Positions 1 to 9,405 of a stretch of 64,000 nucleotides of DNA are shown here, one piece after another (the stretch's first letter is position 1; each line of letters begins with the position of its first letter). Source of the stretch: Scardovia inopinata JCM 12537 (GTDB taxonomy: Bacteria; Actinomycetota; Actinomycetes; Actinomycetales; Bifidobacteriaceae); NCBI RefSeq assembly GCF_001042695.1, contig NZ_AP012334.1, positions 682,001-746,000 on the forward strand. The letters are read 5' to 3'. Under the pieces are notes generated by a model, which was not told where the DNA came from, searched no databases, and worked only from the letters and a program-made list of their open reading frames with translations. The translations under genes and the position numbers were made by a program.

Positions 1-321
1 ATTAATAATCACATAATAATCAATACCACCCATAGGATTATGCTCAATAGACGAGTCCACAATCTCATAGGTTTGAATAACACCTTTATCAGTCAAAGCA
101 TGAGGATCCAACTCACGAAAATCCTCCTCCATAACCTTCCGACACTCCCGTGAATGAACAATAGCAACCATCTGCTGCCGAAAATCAGCAGCCTCACGCT
201 CCCTATACACACGAACCCCCAATACAAGACCTACTAATAATCCGCAGATAATCAGCGAAGATACTAGTATTGTTAGCCACACAGGAAAGCGTCTGCCTTT
301 CCTTATCCAATAAACTGTCAT
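1..321 (-). CDS. Small membrane-anchored protein, DUF1310-like (3' end outside window)
   Basis: An open reading frame of 107 codons runs from an ATG at 319-321 off the left edge without a stop. A purine-rich GAGAAGG sits a few bases before the ATG. Residues 13-35 form one hydrophobic segment after basic residues (WIRKGRRFPVW), so the protein is probably a type II membrane or secreted protein. The rest reads like DUF1310: a phrase around MVAIVHSRECRKVMEEDF, then LDPHALTDKG, then EHNPMGGI. That family is known to me mainly from Streptococcus and Listeria and has no assigned function. It follows the metal transporter permease gene by 42 bp on the same strand and could be co-transcribed. The family call rests on remembered motif similarity. 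Confidence 0.65.
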   Translation of the reverse strand, partial: MTVYWIRKGRRFPVWLTILVSSLIICGLLVGLVLGVRVYREREAADFRQQMVAIVHSRECRKVMEEDFRELDPHALTDKGVIQTYEIVDSSIEHNPMGGIDYYVIIN

Positions 322-363
322 GGCACCTTCTCGGATATGTCACTGTTCCTCACTAGTAATTTT

Positions 364-1200
364 TTATCGTTTCTTACTGAAAATCAAGCGGACAATAAGC
401 CAGACTATGGTGCTGAGAGTCACAATCACAAAGCTGGGCGGCAGATTCAGAATTGTAGAGATAAGCAGCCCAAGCCAAATAGATGCCAGGCAAAGAATAG
501 TGGCGGTTACCACCGCGGTAAAGGGGGATTTAGTAATCATGGTTGCAGTGGCAGCCGGTGTTATCACCAGGGCAAATACCAGCAGGGTGCCCACAGCAGG
601 AACGGCAACTGTTATAACCCCCGCCATCAGAGCCATAAAGAGTACATTCATGAAGGCTATTGGTACTCCTTTTGCCCGGGCAACCTGTTCATCAATGGAG
701 CTGAACAGAAGGGGGCGGAAAACCAGGCTGACAATAAGCAAAAGGAGAGCATCAAAAATTGCGAATCCTGCTAATTGGCCCTTGGTTATAGTCAGAATGG
801 AGCCAAAAAGTATATTTTGCATTTGCTGAGTAGCCTGAGAAGTCATCCGGGCAAAGTAAAAACCTAAACCGGTAGCAAAGGCAAGAACTGTACCAGTCGC
901 AATTTCTCTCTGAGAAGCTTTTTTACCCAAGCCTCCAATTATCAGCCCGCCTGCCAGAGCAAAAACCCCCATGCCCAGGGACACGGGCAAACCGAGTATG
1001 GCTGCCAGAGTTGCTCCAGGCAGTCCAATATGAGCCAAGGCGTGGGCAGCAAAGGTTGACTGTCGGGAAATGGTAAAGTAGCCCATGATGCCTGAAGCCA
1101 GGGCGATTAAAAGACCCGCTGCAAAAGCGTTGGCCATAAAAGGTGTGGTCAGAGTCTGTCTCCAGACAGGGGAGTACTGGAAAAAAGTGAGATTATTCAT
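364..1200 (-). CDS. Metal-ion ABC transporter permease (ZnuB/MntB family)
   Basis: The 278-residue protein is almost entirely hydrophobic, with about seven to eight predicted membrane segments, as expected for the ABC-3 permease family that moves zinc or manganese inward. The family's central region is recognisable (AAHALAHIGLPGATLA near residue 50, and VGTLLVFALVITPAATA near 205). Its start codon overlaps the stop of the ATPase gene by 4 bp, which indicates translational coupling. It would form the membrane channel that works with the ATPase (1197-2090) and the binding lipoprotein (2094-3083). Sequence alone does not decide between zinc and manganese. Confidence 0.9.
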   Translation of the reverse strand: MNNLTFFQYSPVWRQTLTTPFMANAFAAGLLIALASGIMGYFTISRQSTFAAHALAHIGLPGATLAAILGLPVSLGMGVFALAGGLIIGGLGKKASQREIATGTVLAFATGLGFYFARMTSQATQQMQNILFGSILTITKGQLAGFAIFDALLLLIVSLVFRPLLFSSIDEQVARAKGVPIAFMNVLFMALMAGVITVAVPAVGTLLVFALVITPAATATMITKSPFTAVVTATILCLASIWLGLLISTILNLPPSFVIVTLSTIVWLIVRLIFSKKR

Positions 1201-2090
1201 TCCTGCTCCTGACTATGCTCACTGTCTGCTAGGCAATCTGCAGAGGTGTGGAACCGAGCAGCTTCGGCCGGGTCATGCAAATCATGGTGAGACCGGCTGG
1301 GCGGTTCAATGCTGCTGTCGTGAGTGACAAACATATCACCCTGAGGAGTGGTAATAACCTCAACCTTGGTTCCGTACAAATGAGTAAGAAGATCTGAGTT
1401 GAGTACTCCATCAATGGGGGAATAATGCGGATGCCCATCTAGAAGATAAACAGCTCCGGTGAGAATAGGCAAAAGAACATTCAGGTCGTGGGAAACAACC
1501 TGAATAGCAATGCCTTCCTGGCGATTGAGCAGAGATAAAAGATCAACCAAAGCACTCTGGCTGGCCATATCCAGATTGGCCAGGGGTTCATCCAGCAGAA
1601 GAAGTTTGGGATCTCCCACCAAAGCCTGTGCTATGGCAGCCCTCTGCCTTTGCCCTCCAGACAACTGGGATAGCCGGCTAGAAGCATAGGGGCGTAGACC
1701 AACAAAATCAATGGCTTCCTGCGCTTTTTTCTTTTCCTTTGCCCTGGTGATGTGCCAGCCGAAACGGGTTCCACTTAAGCCTAAGAGTACAGACTCCATG
1801 ACCGTAATATTGCTGTCGCCGGACGATTCATAACTTTGAGGGACATAGCCTATACGGCTGTTCATCTGTCCGGCCGGTTTGCCTAATACAGTCACGGAGC
1901 CACTGTCGAGCGGAAGCAGACCCAGCTCAACCGAGATCATGGTTGTTTTACCCGCTCCGTTGGTACCTACAATAGCAGTAACGGATCCTGCAGGTATGCT
2001 GAAATTTCCCTGGGACCAAATAACTTTGTTAGACCGGGAAATAGCCGCATTCTTGAATACAATGCACGATTCCTCCTGATCTGCTGTCAT
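1197..2090 (-). CDS. Metal-ion ABC transporter ATP-binding protein (ZnuC/MntB-type)
   Basis: This 297-residue ABC ATPase has Walker A GTNGAGKTT near residue 43, the signature LSGGQRQR near 142, Walker B KLLLLDEPLANLD near 163 and a switch histidine in VVSHDLN near 200. The nucleotide-binding domain ends near residue 225. A 60-70 residue tail with scattered His, Asp and Glu follows (HDSS, SRSHHDLHDP, HSQEQE), which might bind metal. The gene lies 3 bp after the lipoprotein gene and overlaps the permease gene by 4 bp, so the three form one operon. It powers import through the adjacent permease. Confidence 0.9.
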   Translation of the reverse strand: MTADQEESCIVFKNAAISRSNKVIWSQGNFSIPAGSVTAIVGTNGAGKTTMISVELGLLPLDSGSVTVLGKPAGQMNSRIGYVPQSYESSGDSNITVMESVLLGLSGTRFGWHITRAKEKKKAQEAIDFVGLRPYASSRLSQLSGGQRQRAAIAQALVGDPKLLLLDEPLANLDMASQSALVDLLSLLNRQEGIAIQVVSHDLNVLLPILTGAVYLLDGHPHYSPIDGVLNSDLLTHLYGTKVEVITTPQGDMFVTHDSSIEPPSRSHHDLHDPAEAARFHTSADCLADSEHSQEQE

Positions 2091-2093
2091 GAG

Positions 2094-3083
2094 TCAGGAC
2101 TCCGAACCCTTGTCTGCCTGGTCCAGAGCCTTGGAAAAGGCAGATACTAAATTGCTGATCCACTGATCAAGACTGGTGTAACGTGCAGGAATTTGTTCAG
2201 TGACGTCAACAACTGGCACGGAGGATTTCCCTGCGGTTGACGTCAGCATATTGCTCATATCTGAAGTCTCCTGAGGATTGTTAATCAGCACAGAAATATC
2301 ATGATTTTCAATAATTTTTTGAAAGGCATGCAAATCAGCAGCTGAAGGTTCCCCTGAGTTCTGCATGGCTCGAGTATATGTCGCAGGAGTGGCATCTTTC
2401 ATTCCCAGATCTGCCATGAGGTAGTAGGCGACGGATTCTGTAGCTCCGTAGGATTTATCCTTGTGCTTTGAGGCAAAATCCGCGATTTGTGCCGAAAGTT
2501 TTTTCTGCTTTTTCTCCCAAGAAGAGTAGAGGGAAGCAAAATACTTTTTGTGGGAAGGAAGGATACGGCTATAAGTGTCCCGAATAGATTGAGCCATTTT
2601 GTCGCGAACATCGGCTGAGAACCACAGGTGGGGGTTGTCTCCTTCTTCGGCTCCGATTGTTGACGCAGCATTGATGGTTGCCAGGGCGTGGTTAGATGTC
2701 TTGGTTGCCCAGGAGTCATAGCCAGCACCATTAACAATTACGACTTGAGCGTTGGTTAGTTTTGCTATATCTGATGTTGTAGGGGAGAACTCATGAGCGT
2801 CAACGGAAGTATTTTTTAACAGGGAAGTGACTGATACTTGATTTCCTCCCAGTTCACTAGCCAAAGATCCCCACTGGTTAACCGAGGCAACTACGGTAAT
2901 TGGCCCTTTGGCCAGGCCTGTTGCGGAAGATGATTCCTTCTTGCCTGGAGCAGATCCTCCTGACTGGCCAGCAGAGCATGCTCCGGGCAGGAGGATAGCG
3001 AAAAGGGTAAAGAGAACTGTAAAAAAACGAAGCAGAGGTGTCCGCGCAGCTTTGCGTCCAGTCGCCATCATGATGCCTGTCAT
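2094..3083 (-). CDS. Metal-ion ABC transporter substrate-binding lipoprotein (ZnuA/cluster 9 family)
   Basis: The 329-residue protein starts with a basic stretch and a hydrophobic signal peptide that ends in a lipobox (LLPGAC), so it is probably lipidated at Cys35. The mature part follows the cluster A-I zinc/manganese-binding fold: VVASVNQWGSLASELGG, the ligand-like VDAHEFSP, NPHLWFSADV, and a C-terminal NNPQETSD region. A long central helix (KKYFASLYSSWEKKQKK) is typical of the family. There is no long His-rich loop. It is the first gene of the operon, and its upstream AT-rich region (3084-3150) would hold promoter and metalloregulator sites. ATGs at codons 5 and 6 are alternative starts. 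Confidence 0.9.
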   Translation of the reverse strand: MTGIMMATGRKAARTPLLRFFTVLFTLFAILLPGACSAGQSGGSAPGKKESSSATGLAKGPITVVASVNQWGSLASELGGNQVSVTSLLKNTSVDAHEFSPTTSDIAKLTNAQVVIVNGAGYDSWATKTSNHALATINAASTIGAEEGDNPHLWFSADVRDKMAQSIRDTYSRILPSHKKYFASLYSSWEKKQKKLSAQIADFASKHKDKSYGATESVAYYLMADLGMKDATPATYTRAMQNSGEPSAADLHAFQKIIENHDISVLINNPQETSDMSNMLTSTAGKSSVPVVDVTEQIPARYTSLDQWISNLVSAFSKALDQADKGSES

Positions 3084-3362
3084 AGTGTTTAACTACCTTT
3101 CTAATAACCTATTATCCCAAACTCTTAATTATTTAATTATCTAACAGGGTACCGATAAGGAAAGTAGAAATCTGGCGGTTGGGTAGCTCTGTCCTTATCG
3201 TTGCTGGAAACGGTGGGAAGAGGAATAGACGGGAGGATTAAAAGGATTAAACAGGAGGCGATGACGTCAGCTGTGCTTGGGGTAAGCTATGCTGAAGACA
3301 GACTTAGATAAAATACTTTCTGAACAATCTGGCTTAAGAAAACCGTGTGCAAAGGACGTATT
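3084..3362. promoter_or_regulatory. Divergent intergenic region between metal transporter operon and folD
   Basis: This 279-bp stretch holds no gene. It separates two divergent transcription units. Near 3122-3142 there is an AT-rich block with repeated TTAATTA/TAATTA half-sites that could bind a metal-responsive repressor such as Zur or a DtxR/MntR-type protein. That is a guess from position only. The ribosome-binding site AAAGGA before folD (3348-3353) lies at its right edge. Confidence 0.3.
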
Positions 3363-4262
3363 ATGGCACAAATACTTGACGGAAAAGCCGCAGCGGCTCG
3401 GATAAAGGCTGATTTGTTGCACAGGGTTCAGGAGGTAAAAAAGCATGGTTATAAACCTGGTCTGGGCACCCTTCTGGTGGGGGAAGATCCTGGATCAGTT
3501 AAGTATGTAGCTGGCAAACACAGAGATTGTCAGGAGGTAGGGATTGAGTCCCTTCGTATCGATTTGCCAGAAACGGCTAGTGCTCAGGAAGTTATTGATG
3601 CCATTGACTACTTGAACCATAATGAAGACTGTACCGGGTTTATTGTTCAGTTGCCTCTGCCGGACTCCATGGACGCTGACCGAATTATTGAACACCTGGA
3701 TCCGGCTAAAGACGCAGACGGGATGCATCCATACAATCTGGGAAAGCTGGTTCTGCATACGAACGGAATCTCTGACATTCCCATGCCTTGCACGCCTCGG
3801 GGAATTCTTAGGCTCTTGAACGAATACCATAGGGACCTTCAAGGCAAGGACGTTTGCGTTGTTGGCCGGGGGATTACCATTGGCCGAACCATGGGAATGC
3901 TGCTAACTACCAGGGGAGTGGATGCAACCGTGACCCTCTGCCACTCCAAAACTCGGGATTTGGCCAGTAAAATCAGGGCAGCAGACGTGGTTATTTCAGC
4001 TATAGGACAGGCTCACTTTATTCAGCCCGATATGATTAAACCCGATTCTGTTTTGGTAGATGTGGGCGTTTCCCGAGTGTGGGATGCGAAAGCTAAAAAA
4101 TGGCGAATCCAGGGCGATTTTGATCCCGCTTGCTATCCTCTCAGCTCAGCCTATACCCCTAATCCGGGAGGGGTCGGGCCTATGACAAGAGCCATGCTGC
4201 TGAGCAACGTGGTTGATATGGCTGAACGGTTGGTGGCTTCCAGAGCTTGGCCAACCTGCTGA
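3363..4262 (+). CDS. folD: Bifunctional methylenetetrahydrofolate dehydrogenase / methenyltetrahydrofolate cyclohydrolase
   Basis: This cytosolic enzyme interconverts 5,10-methylene-THF and 10-formyl-THF, supplying one-carbon units for purine and formyl-Met synthesis. Family signatures are visible: the YVAGKHRDCQEVGI region with the catalytic Lys near residue 50, GFIVQLPLPD near 95, DADGMHPYNLGKL, PCTPRGILRLL, the nucleotide-binding VVGRGITIGRTMG near 165, and the C-terminal PGGVGPMTRAMLL. The upstream GTG at 3345 would add six residues but places AAAGGACG inside the gene. That motif is the ribosome-binding site for the ATG at 3363, which I therefore chose, giving 299 residues. Confidence 0.95.
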   Translation: MAQILDGKAAAARIKADLLHRVQEVKKHGYKPGLGTLLVGEDPGSVKYVAGKHRDCQEVGIESLRIDLPETASAQEVIDAIDYLNHNEDCTGFIVQLPLPDSMDADRIIEHLDPAKDADGMHPYNLGKLVLHTNGISDIPMPCTPRGILRLLNEYHRDLQGKDVCVVGRGITIGRTMGMLLTTRGVDATVTLCHSKTRDLASKIRAADVVISAIGQAHFIQPDMIKPDSVLVDVGVSRVWDAKAKKWRIQGDFDPACYPLSSAYTPNPGGVGPMTRAMLLSNVVDMAERLVASRAWPTC

Positions 4263-4394
4263 TGTGCCTTTCTTTCTGCCCTTTGGCTATGCTTTCCCCT
4301 ATGATGGTTCTTTGTAACTGCGTCATTCCTTGCGAATGATCAGATACATATAACTAAATATCGATTTTATCCATTACGACAAGAAAAACAATCA

Positions 4395-5879
4395 ATGACA
4401 GATAAGAATAAAGAAGTCGAGAAGGTAGCAATCAATGATATTGGTACCGTTGACGACTTCATCAAGGCAGTCGACTCCACCATCAAGAATTTTGATGATG
4501 GTGACCTGGTTGAGGGGACGGTAGTCAAGATCGATCGTGACGAAGTTCTCCTCGACATCGGCTACAAAACTGAAGGTGTTATTCCTTCAAAAGAACTCTC
4601 CATTAAGAAGGATGTAGATCCTGAAGATGTCGTCCAGGTTGGTGATACCATCGAGGCCCTGGTAGTGACCAAGGAAGATAAGGATGGCCGCCTCATCCTC
4701 TCCAAGAAGCGCGCACAATATGAACGTGCCTGGGGTGATGTGGAGAAAATTAAGGAAGCAGATGGTGTGGTTGAAGGCACCGTTATTGAAACCGTCAAGG
4801 GCGGTCTCATTGTTGATATTGGTCTTCGTGGCTTCCTGCCTGCATCTCTGGTTGAGATGCGCCGTGTTCGTGATCTAGCTCCTTATATTGGTCAGAGAAT
4901 CCAGGCTAAGATTCTTGAACTCGACAAGAACCGCAACAACGTGGTTCTGTCCCGTCGCCAGTATCTGGAAGAAACCCAGTCCGAAGTTCGTGAGACCTTC
5001 CTGTCCCAGCTTAAGAAGGGTCAGATTCGGGAAGGTACTATCAGCTCTATCGTCAACTTTGGTGCATTCGTCGATCTTGGCGGCGTAGACGGTCTGATTC
5101 ATGTTTCTGAGCTGTCATGGAAGCATATTGATCACCCGTCAGAAGTTGTTAAGGTTGGAGATAAGGTCACCGTTGAGGTTCTTGATGTGGATCTCGACCG
5201 GGAGCGCATTTCCCTCTCTCTGAAATCCACCCAGGAAGACCCCTGGCAGCGGTTTGCCCGCACTCATGTTCCCGGACAGATTGTCAAGGGCAAGGTTACC
5301 AAGATTGTCCAGTTTGGTGTCTTTGTATCCGTGGACGATGGCATTGAAGGCCTGATCCATATTTCTGAATTGGCTAACCGGCATGTGGATAATCCTGAGA
5401 CTGTGGTTAAGCCAGGTGAAGAAGTCTTCGTCAAGGTTATTGATGTGGATCTCGACCGCCGCCGTATTTCCCTCTCCCTCAAGCAGGCCAATGATTCCGT
5501 TGATCCTACCTCTGAGGACTTCGATCCAGCTCTATATGGTATGCCGGCTGAATATGATGAGAACGGCAACTATAAGTATCCTGAAGGATTCGATCCTGAA
5601 ACTAATGAGTGGATTGAAGGCTATGAGAAGCAGCGCGAAGAGTGGGAATCTCAGTATGCTGCAGCTCATGATCTATGGGAAGAGCATAAGGCTTTTGCTA
5701 CCAAGGAACTCGAAAACGCAGCAGCTTCTGCGGCAGAGGACGGACAGGCTCCTGCTGCCGAACCCCATAGGGAAGAAGAAGCTACTACTACCTATTCCTC
5801 CACTGAGAAAGCTGAAGGTACTCTTGCTGCTGACGATCAGCTTGCCGCCCTGCGCGAGCAGCTGCTCAACGAACAATAA
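4395..5879 (+). CDS. rpsA: 30S ribosomal protein S1
   Basis: The 494-residue protein contains four S1 RNA-binding repeats, as in most Actinobacteria: starting near residue 37 (GDLVEGTVVKIDRDEVLLDIG), 122 (DGVVEGTVIETVKGGLIVDIG), 209 (GQIREGTISSIVNFGAFVDLG) and 294 (GQIVKGKVTKIVQFGVFVSVD). The 130-residue C-terminal tail is acidic and rich in Ala and Glu. It helps mRNA bind the 30S subunit. A strong hairpin at 5946-5980 follows. No gene other than folD lies upstream, and the 130-bp gap probably carries its promoter. Confidence 0.97.
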   Translation: MTDKNKEVEKVAINDIGTVDDFIKAVDSTIKNFDDGDLVEGTVVKIDRDEVLLDIGYKTEGVIPSKELSIKKDVDPEDVVQVGDTIEALVVTKEDKDGRLILSKKRAQYERAWGDVEKIKEADGVVEGTVIETVKGGLIVDIGLRGFLPASLVEMRRVRDLAPYIGQRIQAKILELDKNRNNVVLSRRQYLEETQSEVRETFLSQLKKGQIREGTISSIVNFGAFVDLGGVDGLIHVSELSWKHIDHPSEVVKVGDKVTVEVLDVDLDRERISLSLKSTQEDPWQRFARTHVPGQIVKGKVTKIVQFGVFVSVDDGIEGLIHISELANRHVDNPETVVKPGEEVFVKVIDVDLDRRRISLSLKQANDSVDPTSEDFDPALYGMPAEYDENGNYKYPEGFDPETNEWIEGYEKQREEWESQYAAAHDLWEEHKAFATKELENAAASAAEDGQAPAAEPHREEEATTTYSSTEKAEGTLAADDQLAALREQLLNEQ

Positions 5880-5945
5880 GAGGCGTGAACAGCAACTTCA
5901 ACAGCAAAGAGCATGCTCCTTGCCAGAAAGCGACAGAGCATAAGT

Positions 5946-5980
5946 ATGAGGCGGATCCGGTACATCCGGGTCCGCCTCAT
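5946..5980 (+). terminator. Hairpin terminator after rpsA
   Basis: A 15-bp stem (5946-5960 with 5966-5980, one G-T wobble) closes a 5-base loop. Only a short T stretch follows, so it may act as an intrinsic terminator or as a 3' end stabiliser. Confidence 0.7.
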
Positions 5981-5996
5981 TTCGTAAGATAATCTT

Positions 5997-6500
5997 ATGG
6001 AAACACAAAATGGAGAGAGACTGCGGACAGCAGTGACCTACCGCCAGCGTCATGATTTTATTGTTTTCACTGTGGTTATGTTTATTGTTGGAGCTTTTAC
6101 CTACCTACCTCTGGGGATATGGTCGGCTTGCACTGCCGAAAATCATAATCCGGCAGGTGTTATAATCGGCGTCTTCTTTAGTGGGGGCTACCTGCTGTTT
6201 AGTATTCTTACAGGTCTTATTATTACCACTAGATGGGTTTCGACCTTAAGCTACCGATCCAAAATTATTATTATTGTTTTCTTTCTCGTTCCTCTTATTA
6301 TGGTTATGGCTGGTATATATTACAGTATTCCTTACTGGTTTTATAACCTTAATCAGTACAGGCGCATGAAGAAGGAAAGATCTATGAAGTGTGGATTCCG
6401 CAGTGAGGTATTCCAAGGGAATGACTCCTCTGGTAATTCCTCTGCTGAGGGAACAGACAAGGACAAACCTCAAGAATCAGGTCAGACCAAAGAAGGATAA
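5997..6500 (+). CDS. Hypothetical three-helix membrane protein
   Basis: The 167-residue product is not a family I recognise. It has a short polar N-terminus, three clear hydrophobic segments (residues about 23-45, 54-76 and 86-107, the last one IIIIVFFLVPLIMVMAGIYY) and a hydrophilic, Lys/Glu/Ser-rich tail of about 50 residues. No ribosome-binding site is obvious before the ATG at 5997, which lies just after the rpsA terminator, so the start is uncertain. It ends 8 bp before coaE, and the coaE ribosome-binding site lies inside its last codons. The two genes are therefore probably co-transcribed. Confidence 0.6.
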   Translation: METQNGERLRTAVTYRQRHDFIVFTVVMFIVGAFTYLPLGIWSACTAENHNPAGVIIGVFFSGGYLLFSILTGLIITTRWVSTLSYRSKIIIIVFFLVPLIMVMAGIYYSIPYWFYNLNQYRRMKKERSMKCGFRSEVFQGNDSSGNSSAEGTDKDKPQESGQTKEG

Positions 6501-6508
6501 GATGGATT

Positions 6509-7159
6509 ATGGTTCGTGTAGGTCTGACCGGTGGCATCGCAGCTGGTAAATCAACCATCAGTGCCCATTGCCGACAAAGGGGAATCCGGGTGATTGATTA
6601 TGATCAGCTGGCTAGAGATGTCACAGAGCCGGGGAGTGCAGGCCTTTCTGCTCTTATTGGTTTATTCGGTAATGATATACTCTTACCTGATGGTTCTTTG
6701 AATAGGAAATGGATGGCGGAGCATGTCTTCGCAGGTGACCATGCTCAGGAAAACCGCCATAAGCTGGAGTCGGTTATTCATCCCCTTATTTTTCAGCGGG
6801 CTCGCATGCTCGACAGGCAGTGGAGCTCCTCTTCTCCTCAGCAAAGCATAATTATTCATGATATTCCCTTGCTGGTCGAGTCACTTCCTGAATTGAAGAA
6901 ATATAATATTGCTCCTGACTATGTCATAACTGTTGAAGCCGATGATCAGACCCGAATTAACCGTATGGTGCAGACCCGTGGTATGAGCCGCCGTCAGGCT
7001 GAGGAACGGATTCAGGCCCAGCTGCCTCAAAAAGTGCGCCGAGAGTGTGCTGATTACTGTATCTCCTCTGACCAGCCTCTGGACCGCATGGTAGCAGATT
7101 GTGACCGAATTCTTGATTCGATCCGCGGTCGGCAGGGGAAATGTTCAGTCCGGGAATAA
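6509..7159 (+). CDS. coaE: Dephospho-CoA kinase
   Basis: This cytosolic enzyme phosphorylates the 3'-hydroxyl of dephospho-CoA, the last step of CoA synthesis. At 216 residues it is of normal size. It shows the P-loop GLTGGIAAGKST at residues 5-16, the substrate-binding VIDYDQLARDVTEPG near 30, HPLIFQ near 90, DIPLLVE near 116 and the lid motif RMVQTRGMSRRQAEERI near 150. The gene follows the small membrane protein gene by 8 bp and precedes uvrB, an arrangement also seen in other bifidobacteria (from memory). Confidence 0.95.
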   Translation: MVRVGLTGGIAAGKSTISAHCRQRGIRVIDYDQLARDVTEPGSAGLSALIGLFGNDILLPDGSLNRKWMAEHVFAGDHAQENRHKLESVIHPLIFQRARMLDRQWSSSSPQQSIIIHDIPLLVESLPELKKYNIAPDYVITVEADDQTRINRMVQTRGMSRRQAEERIQAQLPQKVRRECADYCISSDQPLDRMVADCDRILDSIRGRQGKCSVRE

Positions 7160-7217
7160 TTTTTTGATTTTTTCGATACCGACTGATACAACGACACTAT
7201 AGCAGGATTCTATAGGA

Positions 7218-9362
7218 ATGGAACAGATGTCACACCTAGCAGATGAAAAACAGACCTTAGACCAGCTCATACACCGGGAGAACAAGCCTTTTGTGGTCAA
7301 GTCCCCCTACAAGCCTTCAGGAGATCAGCCCCAGGCTATTGAAGAGCTGGCGGAACGCCTGAACAGCGGCGAAAGTGACGTGGTTCTCATGGGGGCTACC
7401 GGTACCGGCAAAACCGCGACAACTGCCTGGCTGATCGAGAAGTTGCAGAGACCCACTCTGATTTTGGAACCCAACAAAACCCTGGCTGCACAGTTATGTG
7501 CCGAGTTTCGTGAACTTATGCCGGACAATGCAGTTTCTTACTTTGTATCGTATTATGATTACTATCAGCCTGAAGCCTATGTTCCCCAAACTGATACCTT
7601 TATTGAGAAAGATTCATCCATCAACGATGATGTGGAACGTCTGCGCCATGCGGCAACGGCCAATCTTTTGACCCGCCGGGATACGGTGGTAGTATCTACC
7701 GTTTCCTGTATTTATGGTCTGGGAACTCCTGAAGAGTATGCGTCGCAGATGCTCTTTTTACACGAAGGTGATGAAATCAATCGGGATGATCTGTTGAGAA
7801 CCTTCGTTAAGATGCAGTATAAACGCAATGATATTGCTTTTACCCGGGGAACCTTTAGGGTCAGGGGGGACACGGTGGAGATAATCCCTGTGTATGAGGA
7901 ACTTGCTATCCGGATTGAATTTTTTGGCGATGAAATTGATTCGATTTCTACCCTTCATCCCCTGACCGGGGATCTGATAGATCATGTGACCAGTATCCAT
8001 ATTTTTCCTGCAACCCACTATGTTGCAGGTCCCGACCGCTTGAACAGGGCTTTGAAAACTATCAAGGAAGAGATGGATCAGCGGGTTGCTGAGTTTAAGA
8101 AACAAAATAAGCTTTTGGAGGCGCAGCGGCTGGAAATGCGCACTACCTATGATCTGGAGATGCTTTCTCAAATTGGCACCTGCCCGGGGGTGGAAAATTA
8201 TTCCCGTCATTTTGACGGGCGCCAGCCTGGCAGCCCTCCCCATACTCTATTGGATTTCTTCCCCGATGATTTTCTTCTGGTGATTGATGAGTCCCATCAA
8301 ACCGTTCCCCAGATTGGGGCTATGTATGAGGGAGACGCCTCCCGTAAGAGAACTTTGGTTGAGTATGGTTTCCGCCTGCCCAGTGCTATGGATAACCGGC
8401 CTTTGAAGTGGGATGAATTTGAGCAGCACATTGGTCAGACTGTTTATCTGTCGGCAACCCCCGGCGATTATGAGCTCGGCTTGTCTGATGGGGTAGTAGA
8501 ACAAATTATTCGTCCAACCGGCCTGGTGGATCCTCGAGTTGAGGTAAGGCCGGTGGAAGGACAGATAGATGATCTTTTAGGAGAAATCAAGGATCGGGTT
8601 GCTAAAAATGAAAGGGTCCTGGTTACTACTCTGACTAAGAAAATGGCCGAAGATTTAACTGATTATCTGCTGGATAGGGAAATCAAGGTAGAATATTTGC
8701 ATTCCGATGTCGATACCTTGCGCCGGGTTGAGCTTCTTAGGCAGCTGCGTGAAGGGACGATCGATGTAATTGTGGGTATCAACCTCCTGAGGGAGGGGCT
8801 GGATCTGCCGGAAGTTTCCCTGGTCGCTATCCTGGACGCGGACAAGGAAGGCTTCCTGCGCTCCTATCGATCTCTGATCCAGACCATAGGCCGTGCAGCC
8901 CGTAACGTGTCGGGTACGGTTATCATGTATGCTGATAAAGAAACCGAGGCTATGAGCCAGGCAATTACAGAAACTAATCGTCGCCGGGAAGTTCAGATCG
9001 CTTATAATACCAAGCATCATGTGGACCCTCAGCCCCTGATCAAGAAGATCAGCGATGTGAATGATATGCTGGCTAAAGAAGATGTGGATACCCAGACATT
9101 ACTGGACACCGGGTATCGCAATTCCGGCAAGGCAGGTAATTCTCATCTGGGTGTGCCTAAACTGGACAGGGATAAAGCCTTCAAAAACCGCAAGCAGCTG
9201 ATTGATGCCGGTCTGCCTGCACAGGATTTAGCTGATCTGATTCGGCAGTTGAGCGATCAAATGCATACAGCCGCTGAACAGCTCCAGTTCGAGCTGGCCG
9301 CCCGTTTACGGGATGAAATCCGTGATTTGAAAAAGGAACTGCGGCAGATGACCCAGATGTAG
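7218..9362 (+). CDS. uvrB: Excinuclease ABC subunit B
   Basis: UvrB is the damage-verifying helicase of nucleotide excision repair and works with UvrA and UvrC. The 714-residue protein has Walker [11 protein letters not shown] near residue 60, the beta-hairpin [19 protein letters not shown] near 108, the DESH box ([11 protein letters not shown]) near 357, helicase motif [11 protein letters not shown] near 560, and the C-terminal UVR motif ([17 protein letters not shown]). The AGGA at 7213-7216 nearly touches the first ATG, so the ATG at 7227 (MSHLADE) is a plausible true start. A separate UvrA-like gene lies at 34875, but it is of the short class. Confidence 0.96.
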   Translation: MEQMSHLADEKQTLDQLIHRENKPFVVKSPYKPSGDQPQAIEELAERLNSGESDVVLMGATGTGKTATTAWLIEKLQRPTLILEPNKTLAAQLCAEFRELMPDNAVSYFVSYYDYYQPEAYVPQTDTFIEKDSSINDDVERLRHAATANLLTRRDTVVVSTVSCIYGLGTPEEYASQMLFLHEGDEINRDDLLRTFVKMQYKRNDIAFTRGTFRVRGDTVEIIPVYEELAIRIEFFGDEIDSISTLHPLTGDLIDHVTSIHIFPATHYVAGPDRLNRALKTIKEEMDQRVAEFKKQNKLLEAQRLEMRTTYDLEMLSQIGTCPGVENYSRHFDGRQPGSPPHTLLDFFPDDFLLVIDESHQTVPQIGAMYEGDASRKRTLVEYGFRLPSAMDNRPLKWDEFEQHIGQTVYLSATPGDYELGLSDGVVEQIIRPTGLVDPRVEVRPVEGQIDDLLGEIKDRVAKNERVLVTTLTKKMAEDLTDYLLDREIKVEYLHSDVDTLRRVELLRQLREGTIDVIVGINLLREGLDLPEVSLVAILDADKEGFLRSYRSLIQTIGRAARNVSGTVIMYADKETEAMSQAITETNRRREVQIAYNTKHHVDPQPLIKKISDVNDMLAKEDVDTQTLLDTGYRNSGKAGNSHLGVPKLDRDKAFKNRKQLIDAGLPAQDLADLIRQLSDQMHTAAEQLQFELAARLRDEIRDLKKELRQMTQM

Positions 9363-9405
9363 TGGCTTGCTTTCCCGGTCAGCACTTCCTCTTAAGCTGG
9401 ACACT

